Below, piece after piece: positions 15,446 to 24,481 of a stretch of DNA of 64,000 nucleotides. Position 1 is the stretch's first letter. Each line of letters begins with the position of its first letter. The stretch is from assembly GCA_900543625.1 (NCBI GenBank), contig UQSF01000001.1:1-64000 (forward strand). The letters run 5' to 3'. This stretch comes from an uncultured Eubacteriales bacterium (GTDB lineage Bacteria > Bacillota > Clostridia > Oscillospirales > Oscillospiraceae). The position numbers and the translations under genes were made by a program. A model generated the notes under the pieces. That model was not told the DNA's origin. It worked only from the letters and a program-made list of their open reading frames with translations, and did not search any database.

Positions 15446-16360
15446 TTATCCTTTCCTGCCGCGCAGCATCGCCGCGATCGTCACGGCGCTGTATCCGCTC
15501 TGCTGCCAGAGGTCGCCGGGCACCGTGCCGCCGTTGCGCAAAATGAGCGCGATCTGGCGCCGCGCATCGCTGCGCGCTGCCGTCTGCGCCTTGTCGCGCG
15601 CAGCCTTTTCCTTTTCGGCTGCGGTCTGCGCGGCCTTGGCTTTCTTGTCGGCGGCGGCCTTGGCGTCGGCGAGGGCCTTCGCCTGCTGCTGCAGCTTGCT
15701 GTCCGCGCGGTCGTAGGCGGCGTCGTCCATGTCGAGCAGCGCCGCGATCTGCGCCTTCGTCACGCCGTCACGGCTGTCGGCGGCGTCGAGCATCCGGTCG
15801 ATGGCACTCAGGCGCGTCTTGCGCTCGCCGCTGTAGCGCTCGTAGGCCAGCTGCGCCAGCTCCGGCAGCTTGCCTGCGAGCATGGCGCGGTAATAGCCGC
15901 CCGCCTGCTGCGAGGCCGCCACGGCCGCCGTCGAGGCCTGACCGCCCGTCAGCGCGGCCGCCTTGCCGAGGGCGTTTTCTGCCGCGAGCTCCGCCTGCCG
16001 CTCGTATTGCTGCCGGTAGGCGGCGTAGAGCTTGTCCGACGCGGGGTCGTAGTCAAACTGCTCGCCGAGCAGCGCGTCGAGCATCCGGTCGATCTGTTCG
16101 CGGCGGTCTGCCGTGCCGCGCCCGGTCAGCAGTGCCTCGGCCTCGCGGCAGTGCGTGTCGTCATAGTCCGGCACGTCTTCGATGGGCAGGTACTGCGCAT
16201 AGTCACTTGTCTGTTCCTGACCGGCCATGCCCTCGCCGCGGATCTTCGCGTTGCGCTGCTGCTCATAGACGGCGGCAGCCGCGTTGTCACCGCGCCGAGC
16301 CGCCTGCTCCATGAGCGCGGCGTAGTCGGTGTCCTTGTCGTATTTGTATTTTGTCGCCAT
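15446..16360 (-). CDS. Phage-associated helical protein of unknown function
   Basis: A 304-residue, Ala/Gln/Lys-rich protein with the start MATKYKYDKDTDYAALMEQA, a Tyr/Asp segment, and a long coiled-coil-like C-terminal half rich in AAADKKAKAAQ-type runs (about 215-280). It ends with RQIALILRNGGTVPGDLWQQ. It is the last gene of the phage cassette, with a GGAAAGGAG ribosome-binding site at the chosen ATG. A tail- or virion-associated role is inferred from position only. Confidence 0.72.
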   Translation of the reverse strand: MATKYKYDKDTDYAALMEQAARRGDNAAAAVYEQQRNAKIRGEGMAGQEQTSDYAQYLPIEDVPDYDDTHCREAEALLTGRGTADRREQIDRMLDALLGEQFDYDPASDKLYAAYRQQYERQAELAAENALGKAAALTGGQASTAAVAASQQAGGYYRAMLAGKLPELAQLAYERYSGERKTRLSAIDRMLDAADSRDGVTKAQIAALLDMDDAAYDRADSKLQQQAKALADAKAAADKKAKAAQTAAEKEKAARDKAQTAARSDARRQIALILRNGGTVPGDLWQQSGYSAVTIAAMLRGRKG

Positions 16361-16374
16361 AGGTTCTCCTTTCC

Positions 16375-17940
16375 TCAGTGCTGCGGTCCGGCGGCGGCCT
16401 CCGTGCGCGTGAGCGATAAAAGCCGCCACGCCCCCGTGCCCGTCAGCCGAAGGCGAAAGTGGTCGCACCGGCGCGGCAGTACCGGCAGGGTGAACGTACG
16501 CTTTGCACCCGCCGTCACGTTTGCAAGCGTGTGCCACTGTCCGTCGGAGTCATACTGCGCCGCCGCCGTGATGCTTGCGCCCGCCTCGGCCTCCAGCCGC
16601 AGCTGCACGCGCAGCAGCCGCTTGCAGTCCGGGCTGCCGCTGATAAAGTCGCCCGTTTCGAGCAGGCTCTCCATTTGTGCCGTGCTGCCCGCGCCGAAGC
16701 GCCACACGCCGCGCGTATCCTGCGCATAGAGCGCGCCGCCGCACTGCGCAAAGCCGCGCGCGTCAAAATCGTCCTCACGGCTCCACAGGCCGCTGCGCGT
16801 GTCATATACAAACAGGTGCCGGACGCTCCGCTCGTCGCGCGCCGAGAGATACCAGCGCGTCCCGTCCGTGCCGGCGACGCCGTGCGTGAGCGTGCGCCCG
16901 AGCGCATCGCCGATGCGTACCGGCCGTCCGCCCGCCGTGCGCGCCGCGCCGACGGGGGAGAGGTAGTAGAGCGTCTCGGCCGCCGTCACGAGCGAGCGGC
17001 CGGAGTCCTGCTCCGCGCCGAGCGCGGCCGAGGCCACGAGCTGGAAGTTTGTAGGCCGCGTGCCGTAGAGTCGCCAGAGCCCGCCGGGCTTGAGAAACAC
17101 CACACCGCTGCCCGTCGCCGCGCAGCCGGAAAAATCCCCCGGTGCGCCGACATCCACGCTCCACGCCGCCGTGGCGACCGCGCCGTTTTCGTCCGCCTCG
17201 TACCAGAACCAGCTCAGCGGATCGCCGAGCTTTGTGCACCACACGCTGTCGTGCGCGCACGCCCAGAGGCGGTTGCCGTAGCTGCACGCGTGCTGCGCGT
17301 CGGGCACGCGCCGCGTGATCGTGACGCCGTTGACTGCGCCCGCGCGCACGAATGTGTCCGGGTCAAAGCGCAGCCGCGCCCCGTCGATGCCGCGCAGAAT
17401 GTACGTGCCGTTGTTGCGCACGTCGCCGAAGCCGCTGAGCGTCACGGCATCGCCGGTGCGAAAGTCTGTGCCCGCGCCGTCGGCCACGAGGATGCTCGCG
17501 CGCCCGTCGCCGTCCGTGTCTGCGCCCGCAAGCGTCACGCTGCCGCTCCAGCTTGGCTCAGCGCTGCCGAACGTGCCGTCTGCCGGGCGGAACCAGATCT
17601 TGTCTGGCCAGATGAGCACCGTACCGCCGAGCGCTGCGAATACCTTCGGCGTGTCCGTGAGCGTGCAGCCAGGCACGGCCTTTCCGTTATAATACAGAGT
17701 CGTGCCGGCGCACCAGAGCAGCCCGTCTCCGGCTGCGAACAGGCCGTTCGGCGTGCCGCTGCACGGGTAGATGCACGTGCGGCCGGGGCGTGTCGAGAAC
17801 AGGGGGCTGTCCGCTGCCGAGCCGTTGGTCATCTCGTAGATGCCGCCCTCGGGGCAGGACGGGCGGTGGTCGTAGCCGCGAAAGTCCGTCTGCACATGGC
17901 GGACGGCAGCCATGCGCCGCGGAAATGTGGGTAGATACAT
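16375..17940 (-). CDS. Phage structural protein, probable beta-propeller tail protein
   Basis: A 521-residue protein starting MYLPTFPRRMAAVRHVQTDF. It is rich in beta-strand patterns and repeated Gly/Trp motifs (LLWCAGTTLYYNG, RLWACAHDSVWCT, GGLWRLYG, ALYAQDTRGVWRFG) that suggest a propeller. Similar tail stabilisation or wall-protein-like proteins occur in podovirus-type cassettes; this is a fold guess, not a family match. The start at 17940 follows TAAGGAGG; 18 codons upstream are open but have no start signal. It lies between the 206-residue and 304-residue phage genes. Confidence 0.74.
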   Translation of the reverse strand: MYLPTFPRRMAAVRHVQTDFRGYDHRPSCPEGGIYEMTNGSAADSPLFSTRPGRTCIYPCSGTPNGLFAAGDGLLWCAGTTLYYNGKAVPGCTLTDTPKVFAALGGTVLIWPDKIWFRPADGTFGSAEPSWSGSVTLAGADTDGDGRASILVADGAGTDFRTGDAVTLSGFGDVRNNGTYILRGIDGARLRFDPDTFVRAGAVNGVTITRRVPDAQHACSYGNRLWACAHDSVWCTKLGDPLSWFWYEADENGAVATAAWSVDVGAPGDFSGCAATGSGVVFLKPGGLWRLYGTRPTNFQLVASAALGAEQDSGRSLVTAAETLYYLSPVGAARTAGGRPVRIGDALGRTLTHGVAGTDGTRWYLSARDERSVRHLFVYDTRSGLWSREDDFDARGFAQCGGALYAQDTRGVWRFGAGSTAQMESLLETGDFISGSPDCKRLLRVQLRLEAEAGASITAAAQYDSDGQWHTLANVTAGAKRTFTLPVLPRRCDHFRLRLTGTGAWRLLSLTRTEAAAGPQH

Positions 17941-17951
17941 GCCTTGCCTCC

Positions 17952-18572
17952 TTACAGGTTGAGCGGCTCGCCGTTGTGATACAGCTCGCCGCACAGGTCG
18001 ATCTTCCCGGCCGAGAGCATCAGCTCCGGCAGATCACCGCGCGTTGCGGAGATCACCGCGCCGCTCTTGTGAAAGATGAGATATTTGCGCTCGAGGCTGT
18101 TCTCGCTGCCGATGTGCAGCGTGTCGGCCACGGTCGTGATGCCGTTGAGGTCGATCTTGTCGGCCGAGAGCGCGATGCTGCTGTCGCCGTTGTTGATGGC
18201 GGCGACGATGGCCGCCGCGTTCACGCCGTCGGCATCGGTCACGAGCGCGATGCGTGCGCCCTGATCGCTCACGGTCTGCTCGAGCGCGGCGACATTGCCC
18301 TCGGCCGACGTCAGGCGTGTCTGCAGGGTGCCGGCGTCGAGGCTCAGCTGTGTGATGCTGCCGTCCGCGCCGTCGATGCGCGCGCGGATCGGCGAGAGCA
18401 GCCGCGAGAGCGCCGCGGCGTTGAAGTTCTCCGCGCCGAGGTTCGACAGCGTGTACTGCAGCGCCTCCAGCAGCCGCGGCACGGTCTCCTCCAGCGCCGC
18501 GAGCCGCTGCTCGACGGTCTCCTGACCGGTGCGCTCCGGCAGGGAAAGCTCCAGCGGGGAATAGTCCGTCAT
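17952..18572 (-). CDS. Phage tail or fibre-like protein
   Basis: A 206-residue protein with an N-terminal helical region (VEQRLAALEETVPRLLEALQ), a coiled-coil section (LQTRLTSAEGNVAALEQTVS) and a C-terminal part with repeated SAGKIDL/SADKIDLNG motifs typical of tail-fibre or host-specificity proteins. Its start overlaps the holin stop by 4 bases. A trimeric fibre segment is inferred. Confidence 0.74.
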   Translation of the reverse strand: MTDYSPLELSLPERTGQETVEQRLAALEETVPRLLEALQYTLSNLGAENFNAAALSRLLSPIRARIDGADGSITQLSLDAGTLQTRLTSAEGNVAALEQTVSDQGARIALVTDADGVNAAAIVAAINNGDSSIALSADKIDLNGITTVADTLHIGSENSLERKYLIFHKSGAVISATRGDLPELMLSAGKIDLCGELYHNGEPLNL

Positions 18573-19027
18573 GCGTCGTCATCCCCTCCGCCGTGCTGCG
18601 ATATGTCTGCGCGCAGCACGGCGATCGCCCGCACGAGAAACTGCGGCAGCGGCGCGCCAAGCGCGCCGGCGTTTTCGACCACACTGCCGAGCTCCGTCAG
18701 CAAATACCACGCCGTCACGAGCGGGCACAGCAGCACGTCATAGTGTACGCCCAGCCCCGGCACGCTGCCGAGCAGCGCCCGCAGCGCAAAGTCCAGCAGC
18801 GCCGCCACCAGCACGCCCGCTACGCTGCCCGCCTTGTGCCACAGCCCTTCGCGGGCGCAGCGGCTGCTCCATGTGCCTGCGCGCAGGGCGGCAGCGCTGC
18901 CGGTGGCATAGTCGAGCAGCATGGCCAGAAACCAGGCGGCCGCAAGCCACCCGGTCCAGCCCCAGAACGCCGTCAGCGCTGCAGCGGCCGCTGAGGCCGC
19001 CGCTTTGATCGTTGTGAGTCTGTCCAT
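18569..19027 (-). CDS. Phage holin family protein
   Basis: A 152-residue membrane protein with hydrophobic segments at about 10-42, 68-88 and 96-115, and the segment LDYATGSAAALRAGTWSS seen in the TcdE/phage holin 4 family. Holins permeabilise the membrane so the endolysin can reach the wall. It follows the amidase directly: the AAAGGAGACATAA before its ATG includes the amidase stop. The charged tail ends QHGGGDDDA. Confidence 0.88.
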   Translation of the reverse strand: MDRLTTIKAAASAAAAALTAFWGWTGWLAAAWFLAMLLDYATGSAAALRAGTWSSRCAREGLWHKAGSVAGVLVAALLDFALRALLGSVPGLGVHYDVLLCPLVTAWYLLTELGSVVENAGALGAPLPQFLVRAIAVLRADISQHGGGDDDA

Positions 19028-19768
19028 TTATGTCTCCTTTTGTTCATCTACCATGCGCTGACACACGATCATCGTGCGCAGCATGTCCTCCGACACGTCG
19101 AGTTTTCCGTCCGTGTTTCCCTGCAGTGCGCCGCGGTCGATGAGCCGCTGCGCGTCGGCGCGCGCCCATTGCGGCATCTCCGCCACGGAATCATAGCGCG
19201 GCATATCCGGCACCTCCTCTCGATCTTCCTTTGCCATCGCCTCGGCGACGTCGCGCCGAAAGCCGTCCATCGTGTAGCCCGCGCCATAGGTGTCCCACAA
19301 ATATGTCGGGTCTGCGTGGTTGCTCGCCGCGCCGCGCCGGTGTCCCTCGGCGTGCCCGATGAGGACGCCGTCCTGCACCGGATCAAGGCCGTACTGCTTG
19401 CACAGTGCGGCGAACAGTGCCACCGCCGTGCGGTACGTGCCTGCGATCTGCTCCGCCGCCTCGTCACGGGTCATGCCCGCGCTCGGCTCGGTCATCTCCA
19501 CACCGATGTGCGTAGAATTGGCGCTCCCGCCGCAGTGCCAGCCGCGCATCTCCCACGGCAGGAGCTGATACACCGTGCCGTCCGCCTGCGCGACGGCGTG
19601 CACGCACACGCTCTGCCCGCCCGGCTGGTACTGATCCATGTAGCGCACCAGCGCCCTTGCCGACGGCTGCGGCGTGCCGACGCTGTGCAGCATGATGCCG
19701 CGCGGTGTCAGCGGCGCGCCCGCCTGATAGCACTTGTTTTGCGTCACAAACGCCGGAATGATCTGCAT
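19028..19768 (-). CDS. Phage N-acetylmuramoyl-L-alanine amidase (endolysin)
   Basis: The enzyme cleaves the bond between muramic acid and the stem peptide. Residues about 20-160 form an amidase_2 domain with zinc-ligand positions in GIMLHSVGT, the aromatic WEMRGWHCGG, HIGVEMTEPS and GHAEGHRRG. The C-terminal part (about 188-246, YDSVAEMPQWARADAQRLID) looks like a partial SLH-type wall-binding module. The 246-residue protein has no signal peptide, so it would rely on the adjacent holin. Confidence 0.9.
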   Translation of the reverse strand: MQIIPAFVTQNKCYQAGAPLTPRGIMLHSVGTPQPSARALVRYMDQYQPGGQSVCVHAVAQADGTVYQLLPWEMRGWHCGGSANSTHIGVEMTEPSAGMTRDEAAEQIAGTYRTAVALFAALCKQYGLDPVQDGVLIGHAEGHRRGAASNHADPTYLWDTYGAGYTMDGFRRDVAEAMAKEDREEVPDMPRYDSVAEMPQWARADAQRLIDRGALQGNTDGKLDVSEDMLRTMIVCQRMVDEQKET

Positions 19769-19780
19769 TCCATCGCCTCC

Positions 19781-21733
19781 TTATTCGATCGGTTCGTCGA
19801 TCGTGATGATCAGGTTCGCGCCCTTACCCTTTGCGCTCACGCGGAAATACGCCGCGGAGGCGGGCACGTTGCTCGCCGCTTCCGTCACCTGAAACGTCAT
19901 GGCCGTGGCGCTCTCCGGAATGCTGCTCGGGTAATAGACGCTCGTGTCGATCTTTTTTGCCGGCATGACGTTTCCGAGCAGCTGGAATGTGCTGTCGTAC
20001 CATCCGACGCGGGAATGCTCTTCCGCCTTTGAGAATATGATCCCGTCGCCGCCGATGCGGTAGATGTGCTTTGTCACGTTCCCGGACAGCGGAATGAAGC
20101 CGGTCGTCACAAACCCGTTTTCCTCCTGTACGTCTCCGGACGACGCCAGGTTATAGCCCTCCTGATACGGCAGGGATGCCCCGCTGCTGTCCACGGCTGT
20201 GGGCACAACGTTTGTGTATGTCACGGGCTTCGATGCCGTTGCCGTGATGGTGATGTCTCCGGTCACGCGTGCGACGGACACTACGCCGGTCTCGGCATTG
20301 TATGCCGTCGCCGTGATGTCCGTGCCGCCCATGCTGACCCTGACGGTGTCGAAGGTGTACCCGTTTTTCGGCGTCAGCGTGGTCGTGTATGCCGCGCCGT
20401 CTTCGACGGCGGTCGCGGCGTTGCTGCCGCAGCAGCCGGTGAGCGTTGTCCGGACGGCGCGCATGATCACCGCAAAATCGAACGACAGCGTGCGGTCATA
20501 GCCTGCGCCGTAGCAGAATGAGTAGATCTTTTTCTCCGCCGGATCAATGACGTTGACGGTGAACGCCGTATCGGTCGCGCCCGGTGCTTTGCTGTAGGTC
20601 GTCTCCTCACCGAATTCGATCCGGTTGCTGTCCGGCAGGTCGTTTTCTCCTACTTCGTTTGTCCGGTAATAGTTGGCGGACGGGCAGCAGATGCGCAGCG
20701 CCGCCATCTGCTCCGTCGGCGGGTCGGACTGGGAAACGTTGTCCGGAACAACGTAGATCCTGGATGTCTTGAAGTTGTGCAGATGCCCGTGGAAATTCCC
20801 GTAGCAGACAGCGCCGTTTTTCCCCGCAAAGGAGACCGTCTCGCCGCCGATCGTGACGCTGCCGCCGTCCAGATACGCCTTGAGCACCTTGCCGCCCGCC
20901 CGCGCGCTGCCCCAGTCCAGCGGGTAGTGCCCGAGGATCACAAAGCCCCACGCCGCGCAGTCCGCCTTGCTGCCGAGGTCGGCAAGCGTCTGCGCGAACC
21001 ACAGCAGCTGTGCCTCCGAGAGCGCATCGGCCGCGGTTTCTCCGCCGGTGATCTCGCCCTCAACGGTGTTGAGATTGATGATGCGCAGCTTTTTGCCGGA
21101 AAGATCCCGGTAGCAGTATCCGGCCTCCGCGCTGCCGTAGACCGCGCCCGTGTTGTAGTCGGAAAAATACTTCCGGATCAGCGCCGCGCCGTACAGATTT
21201 GTGAGGCTTCCGGTTTCGGCCGCGAAGTATTCGCCCGTGTCGTGGTTTCCGGGCGTCCAGAACTGCGGGATGCCGCGCAAGCCCTCCTCGATCCAGCGGT
21301 GAAACTCCCTGCACTGCGCCTCGAACTGCGCCGCCGTGGTCGTCTTGTACCCGAAGGTGAGGTCCCCCAAAAACGCCGCGAAATCCAGCGGCGTCACGTG
21401 CGACAGCGCCTTGATCGCGCGGCAGGCGTCCATGTTTCCGGCCTCGATGTTTGCCTTCCAGCCCGTGGATTCGTCGGTTGCGTGGTGTGCATCAGCGACC
21501 GACACAAAGACGATGCTCGACGCAGTTTTCACGGCCTGCACCTTCTGCGCCAGCGCGAGCACGCCGTCCTTGACGTAGTCCGGGATGTCAGCGTGGGCGA
21601 TCTGATCGCCGCCCGCGATGCTGCGCACCGCCGCGCCCATCTGCGCGAGCCTGTACGTTTCCGCACCGCCTGTTTTCTCGCGGATGGCGTCGGCGATGTC
21701 CTGCACGGAAGCTTCTTCGTAGAGTTTTTTCAT
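19781..21733 (-). CDS. Phage tail-like protein with a metallophosphoesterase domain
   Basis: A 650-residue protein. The N-terminal 40 residues (MKKLYEEASVQDIADAIREK) are a short helical anchor seen in phage tail proteins. Residues about 75-330 are a calcineurin-like phosphoesterase with the motifs SVADAHH, GDLTFG, GNHDTG, GHYPLD and GHLH, which supply the two-metal ligands. After that come an Ig-like repeat region (MGGTDITATAYNAETGVVS) and a beta-rich C-terminus. It may degrade a phosphodiester-containing surface polymer such as teichoic acid, or be a receptor-binding protein; this is inference. ATG 21733 overlaps the previous stop (ATGA) and follows GGAGGTGAG. Confidence 0.82.
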   Translation of the reverse strand: MKKLYEEASVQDIADAIREKTGGAETYRLAQMGAAVRSIAGGDQIAHADIPDYVKDGVLALAQKVQAVKTASSIVFVSVADAHHATDESTGWKANIEAGNMDACRAIKALSHVTPLDFAAFLGDLTFGYKTTTAAQFEAQCREFHRWIEEGLRGIPQFWTPGNHDTGEYFAAETGSLTNLYGAALIRKYFSDYNTGAVYGSAEAGYCYRDLSGKKLRIINLNTVEGEITGGETAADALSEAQLLWFAQTLADLGSKADCAAWGFVILGHYPLDWGSARAGGKVLKAYLDGGSVTIGGETVSFAGKNGAVCYGNFHGHLHNFKTSRIYVVPDNVSQSDPPTEQMAALRICCPSANYYRTNEVGENDLPDSNRIEFGEETTYSKAPGATDTAFTVNVIDPAEKKIYSFCYGAGYDRTLSFDFAVIMRAVRTTLTGCCGSNAATAVEDGAAYTTTLTPKNGYTFDTVRVSMGGTDITATAYNAETGVVSVARVTGDITITATASKPVTYTNVVPTAVDSSGASLPYQEGYNLASSGDVQEENGFVTTGFIPLSGNVTKHIYRIGGDGIIFSKAEEHSRVGWYDSTFQLLGNVMPAKKIDTSVYYPSSIPESATAMTFQVTEAASNVPASAAYFRVSAKGKGANLIITIDEPIE

Positions 21734-22692
21734 CAGTAGCTCACCTCCGTGCCGTCGGCGATCGTCACGGTCTGCGCCGTGCTGCCGTCGTACATAACCG
21801 TCGTGCCGCCGATGCGGATCGTCAGCGCCTTCGGGTTCGGCAGCGCGGCGGGCGCGATATTCTGCGTCATCAGCTCGATCCTGACCGGGACATCCCAGAC
21901 ATCGCTGGTCGTTTTCGCCTGAAGCTTGACGGCGCAGAACGTGTGCCGCTCGGAATCGGCCACAAGCGACGAGAACGTGAGGATGCCGTTCGTTGCACCC
22001 TGATAGAGCATCAGAAAGTGTTCGCCTTGAAACTCGAGCTGCGCATAGACGCGGTGCGTCGGATTTGCGCTGACGTAGGCGTGCAGCTCCGCCGGCGTCA
22101 TGTCGGCCGTCGTGCCGGACAGATCGCCGCCGACGTGGATGATCCGCGTCTGCTGTGCCATGCCGTCGAGCTTTTTCTTGTCCGCTGCCGACATCAGACC
22201 GGCTGCCGCCGGCGTTGCCTCCGCTTGTCCGGATTTTTGGTCCCATGCCGCCGCCCGCTCCGCCGTGATGCCGTCGAGCACGGCCTTGTTTGCGTGCCGG
22301 TGGCGCATGGCGGAGTTGATGGCGATCTGATGGCTCTGCCCAGGCGACGGGACGGCGGCGCCGTTCGTGCGCTGGTGCCACTTTGCGTATTCATCGAGTG
22401 CGGCGTTGAACAGCGCCATGCTGTCGGCGTAGTGCGCGGTCTCGTGTGCGGCGTAGTCGCACATGGCGATGACGTAGTACACGTACAGGCGGTCAAACGG
22501 CGCCGGCACGAGCAGCACGGTGCCGCGTTCGGTGTCCGCGTCATAGGTCACGCACTGCTCGGGTGCCGCGCCGAGGATGCGCGTCTGGATCATGCTCTCG
22601 CATTCGTTGAGCCACTGGATCTTTGCCGCGTCGTCCCACGCGTTCGGGCAGATCGCGTCAATGCGCGTGAGTGCCTGCTGAAGCGTCGCCAT
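21733..22692 (-). CDS. Phage adaptor/fibre-like protein
   Basis: A 319-residue protein in two parts. The first 110 residues (MATLQQALTRIDAICPNAWD, then YVYYVIAMCDYAAHETAHY) resemble podovirus head-tail adaptor proteins. The middle (HRHANKAVLDGITAERAAAWD) carries the repeat common at the ends of tail-fibre proteins, followed by SAADKKKLDGM. The C-terminal 120 residues are beta-rich. Starts 2 bases after the 91-residue gene and is coupled to the phosphoesterase gene. The domain reading is by resemblance. Confidence 0.72.
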   Translation of the reverse strand: MATLQQALTRIDAICPNAWDDAAKIQWLNECESMIQTRILGAAPEQCVTYDADTERGTVLLVPAPFDRLYVYYVIAMCDYAAHETAHYADSMALFNAALDEYAKWHQRTNGAAVPSPGQSHQIAINSAMRHRHANKAVLDGITAERAAAWDQKSGQAEATPAAAGLMSAADKKKLDGMAQQTRIIHVGGDLSGTTADMTPAELHAYVSANPTHRVYAQLEFQGEHFLMLYQGATNGILTFSSLVADSERHTFCAVKLQAKTTSDVWDVPVRIELMTQNIAPAALPNPKALTIRIGGTTVMYDGSTAQTVTIADGTEVSY

Positions 22693-22694
22693 GC

Positions 22695-22970
22695 TCAGAG
22701 CCCCAGCGCGCCGCTCTCGGCGGCAAAGCGGGCGGTCTCGCGCTCGATGAGCGCGCCGGTGCGCGCGTCCTGCGCCTCACCCTGCGCAAGCACGAGGGCA
22801 AAGCGGCGCGCGATCGTCACGTCCTCGCCGCGCGGGATGCGCACGGTCTCGCCGTTGACGGTCACGATCTTATCCTCCTTGTAGCTGCCGTTGTCACGAA
22901 ACAGGTGCACGGTCACGGGCTCGCTCAGCCAGGCCTCGGCGGCGCGGTCGGTCATTTTTCTGGTTGCCAT
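22695..22970 (-). CDS. Small phage protein of unknown function
   Basis: A 91-residue protein (start MATRKMTDRAAEAWLSEPVT) with a short beta section (VHLFRDNGSYKEDKIVTVNG) and a helical C-terminus. ATG 22970 follows AAGGAGG. It lies just downstream of capsid and repeat R3. A head decoration or neck role is possible by position, but there is no family evidence. Confidence 0.7.
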   Translation of the reverse strand: MATRKMTDRAAEAWLSEPVTVHLFRDNGSYKEDKIVTVNGETVRIPRGEDVTIARRFALVLAQGEAQDARTGALIERETARFAAESGALGL

Positions 22971-22998
22971 AGTGTATTCCTCCTTGTGTGAATGCGTG

Positions 22999-23250
22999 CC
23001 TCCCGCCGTAAGGCGGGAGGGTCAACTTGTAAAGAGCCTCGCAGAGTTTCGCCGCCGGAGCGGCGAAAGAAAGCGAAATCATTTTCTCAGGCGACATGTG
23101 CGGCTGAGAAAATACTTCTCGGCCTGCAAACGTGCGAGCTGTCCGCCTTCGGTGGACAGCGAGTGCGATGCAGTCAGGCCGCAATCCCTTTCTGTCAAAA
23201 AAGCGAAACTTTTTTGACAGCTTCTGCCTCCCGCCGCAAGGCGGGAGGCA
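22999..23250. repeat. Structured intergenic repeat R3 inside the phage cassette
   Basis: Flanked by two near-identical hairpins: CCTCCCGCC/GGCGGGAGG at 22999-23020 and TGCCTCCCGCC/GGCGGGAGGCA at 23225-23250, with loops GTAA and GCAA. Inside are the stems ATTTTCTCAG/CTGAGAAAAT, GCTGTCC/GGACAGC, TTTCGCCG/CGGCGAAA and the T-rich hairpin. It lies between the capsid gene stop and the next phage gene, so it interrupts the operon. Confidence 0.85.
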
Positions 23251-23264
23251 CGGGGTGGATTTCT

Positions 23265-24479
23265 TTACTCGGTGTAGGTGCTGCAGGTCTCGATGCGGCG
23301 GATGGCGCTGTCATCGAGGCGCACGGCGACCTTCGTGGCCTTCCAGCCGACGCTCGCGCGCTGGTTGAGCGGGTCGCCCGTGCCGGCGGAGCCGAGCTGC
23401 TTGACGATGTGCTCAAGCCCGCCGCCGGTGATCTCGGTCGTGCCGTAGCCGTCCGCGCCGAGCACGAGCGTGACGTACACGTCGCGTCCCTGCGCACCGG
23501 CCTCGCCGGGGTAGAGGATGGCGTTGTCCTCGACTGTGACCGGGGCGTCGACGGTCATGGAGCTCGCGGTGTTTTCCTTGACGGTCACGCAGGCATTGCC
23601 GATGAGCACCTGACGGCCGACGAGTGCGCCGGGCTTGACCGTGCCGCCGTCGAACGCGACGGTAGTCTTGCCGCTCACCGCGCCGTTTGCGAGCAGCGTG
23701 CGGCTGTCGGCGGCCAGATCTTCGGCGTGGAAGATCTTTGCCTCCGTGCTCTCAACGAAGCGGCAGCCCTCGATCTTGCCGATCTCGCCCTCGTACATGT
23801 GCTCGGTGTCCACGTACTGGTGCGGCGCGAGCCATTTCGGGTCGTTCATGAGGTCGTATGCCACGTCGGGGTGGATGATGACCGGGAACGCGCCGTCGAT
23901 GCGGCGGCAGTTGGCGTTTTTGAGTGCGCGCACGGCGCGGCGGATGCAGTCGACGGTCAGGTAGTTGTTGTCGGCAGCGCCGGCATTGCCGCCGCGCAGC
24001 AGGTAGCGGGCGGACACGGACTCGTCGGCGTACTGCACGTTGTCGCCGCCGACGAGCACCTCGCGCGTGATGGTGTCGAGCGTGCGTCCGGCCTGTGCGC
24101 CGAGCAGCTTCGTGGCCATGGTGAGGTTGTTGTCGATGGCGGTCAACAGCAGCAGGTCGCTCATCTGGATGTAGCCGCCGTACTGACGCACGGCCGCCTC
24201 GACGGTGCTCATGCTCAGACTCTGCCCGTCGGGGGTCACGCCCTCGGTCAGGGCGGTCAGTGCCTTGCCGAGCGGGGCGAAGCGGCGAAACTGGATCGTC
24301 TTGCCGCCGTTTGCGGGGATGGGGTGCTTCTGCGCGAACTGATCGTGCACGAGCTCGGGCTCGGCCGCGTCGATGAGATAGTCCGAATAGAACGTCTTCA
24401 TCTCCTCGGTCAGGCTCTGCTGGGTGGTCACCTGCGTGTTTGCGTCAAACAGGCGCAGGTCCATGCGGATGTTTTCCAT
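23265..24479 (-). CDS. N4-gp56-type major capsid protein
   Basis: A 404-residue protein starting MENIRMDLRLFDANTQVTTQ. It contains the HK97-fold pattern of the N4 gp56 capsid family: TFYSDYLIDAAEPELVHDQF, KTIQFRRFAPL, TREVLVGGDNVQYAD and PVIIHPDVAYDL. It forms the head shell. An ATG two codons upstream (24485) is too close to the AAGGAGAC site; 24479 is 8 bases away. It follows the Prp-like protease with a 2-base gap. A strong hairpin just after the stop may reduce readthrough into the tail genes. Confidence 0.88.
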   Translation of the reverse strand: MENIRMDLRLFDANTQVTTQQSLTEEMKTFYSDYLIDAAEPELVHDQFAQKHPIPANGGKTIQFRRFAPLGKALTALTEGVTPDGQSLSMSTVEAAVRQYGGYIQMSDLLLLTAIDNNLTMATKLLGAQAGRTLDTITREVLVGGDNVQYADESVSARYLLRGGNAGAADNNYLTVDCIRRAVRALKNANCRRIDGAFPVIIHPDVAYDLMNDPKWLAPHQYVDTEHMYEGEIGKIEGCRFVESTEAKIFHAEDLAADSRTLLANGAVSGKTTVAFDGGTVKPGALVGRQVLIGNACVTVKENTASSMTVDAPVTVEDNAILYPGEAGAQGRDVYVTLVLGADGYGTTEITGGGLEHIVKQLGSAGTGDPLNQRASVGWKATKVAVRLDDSAIRRIETCSTYTE

Positions 24480-24481
24480 AC

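Noticed and set aside
18190..18290. tRNA or other RNA gene within the phage block
   Set aside because: No cloverleaf or conserved T-loop; the region is covered by the fibre-like gene.
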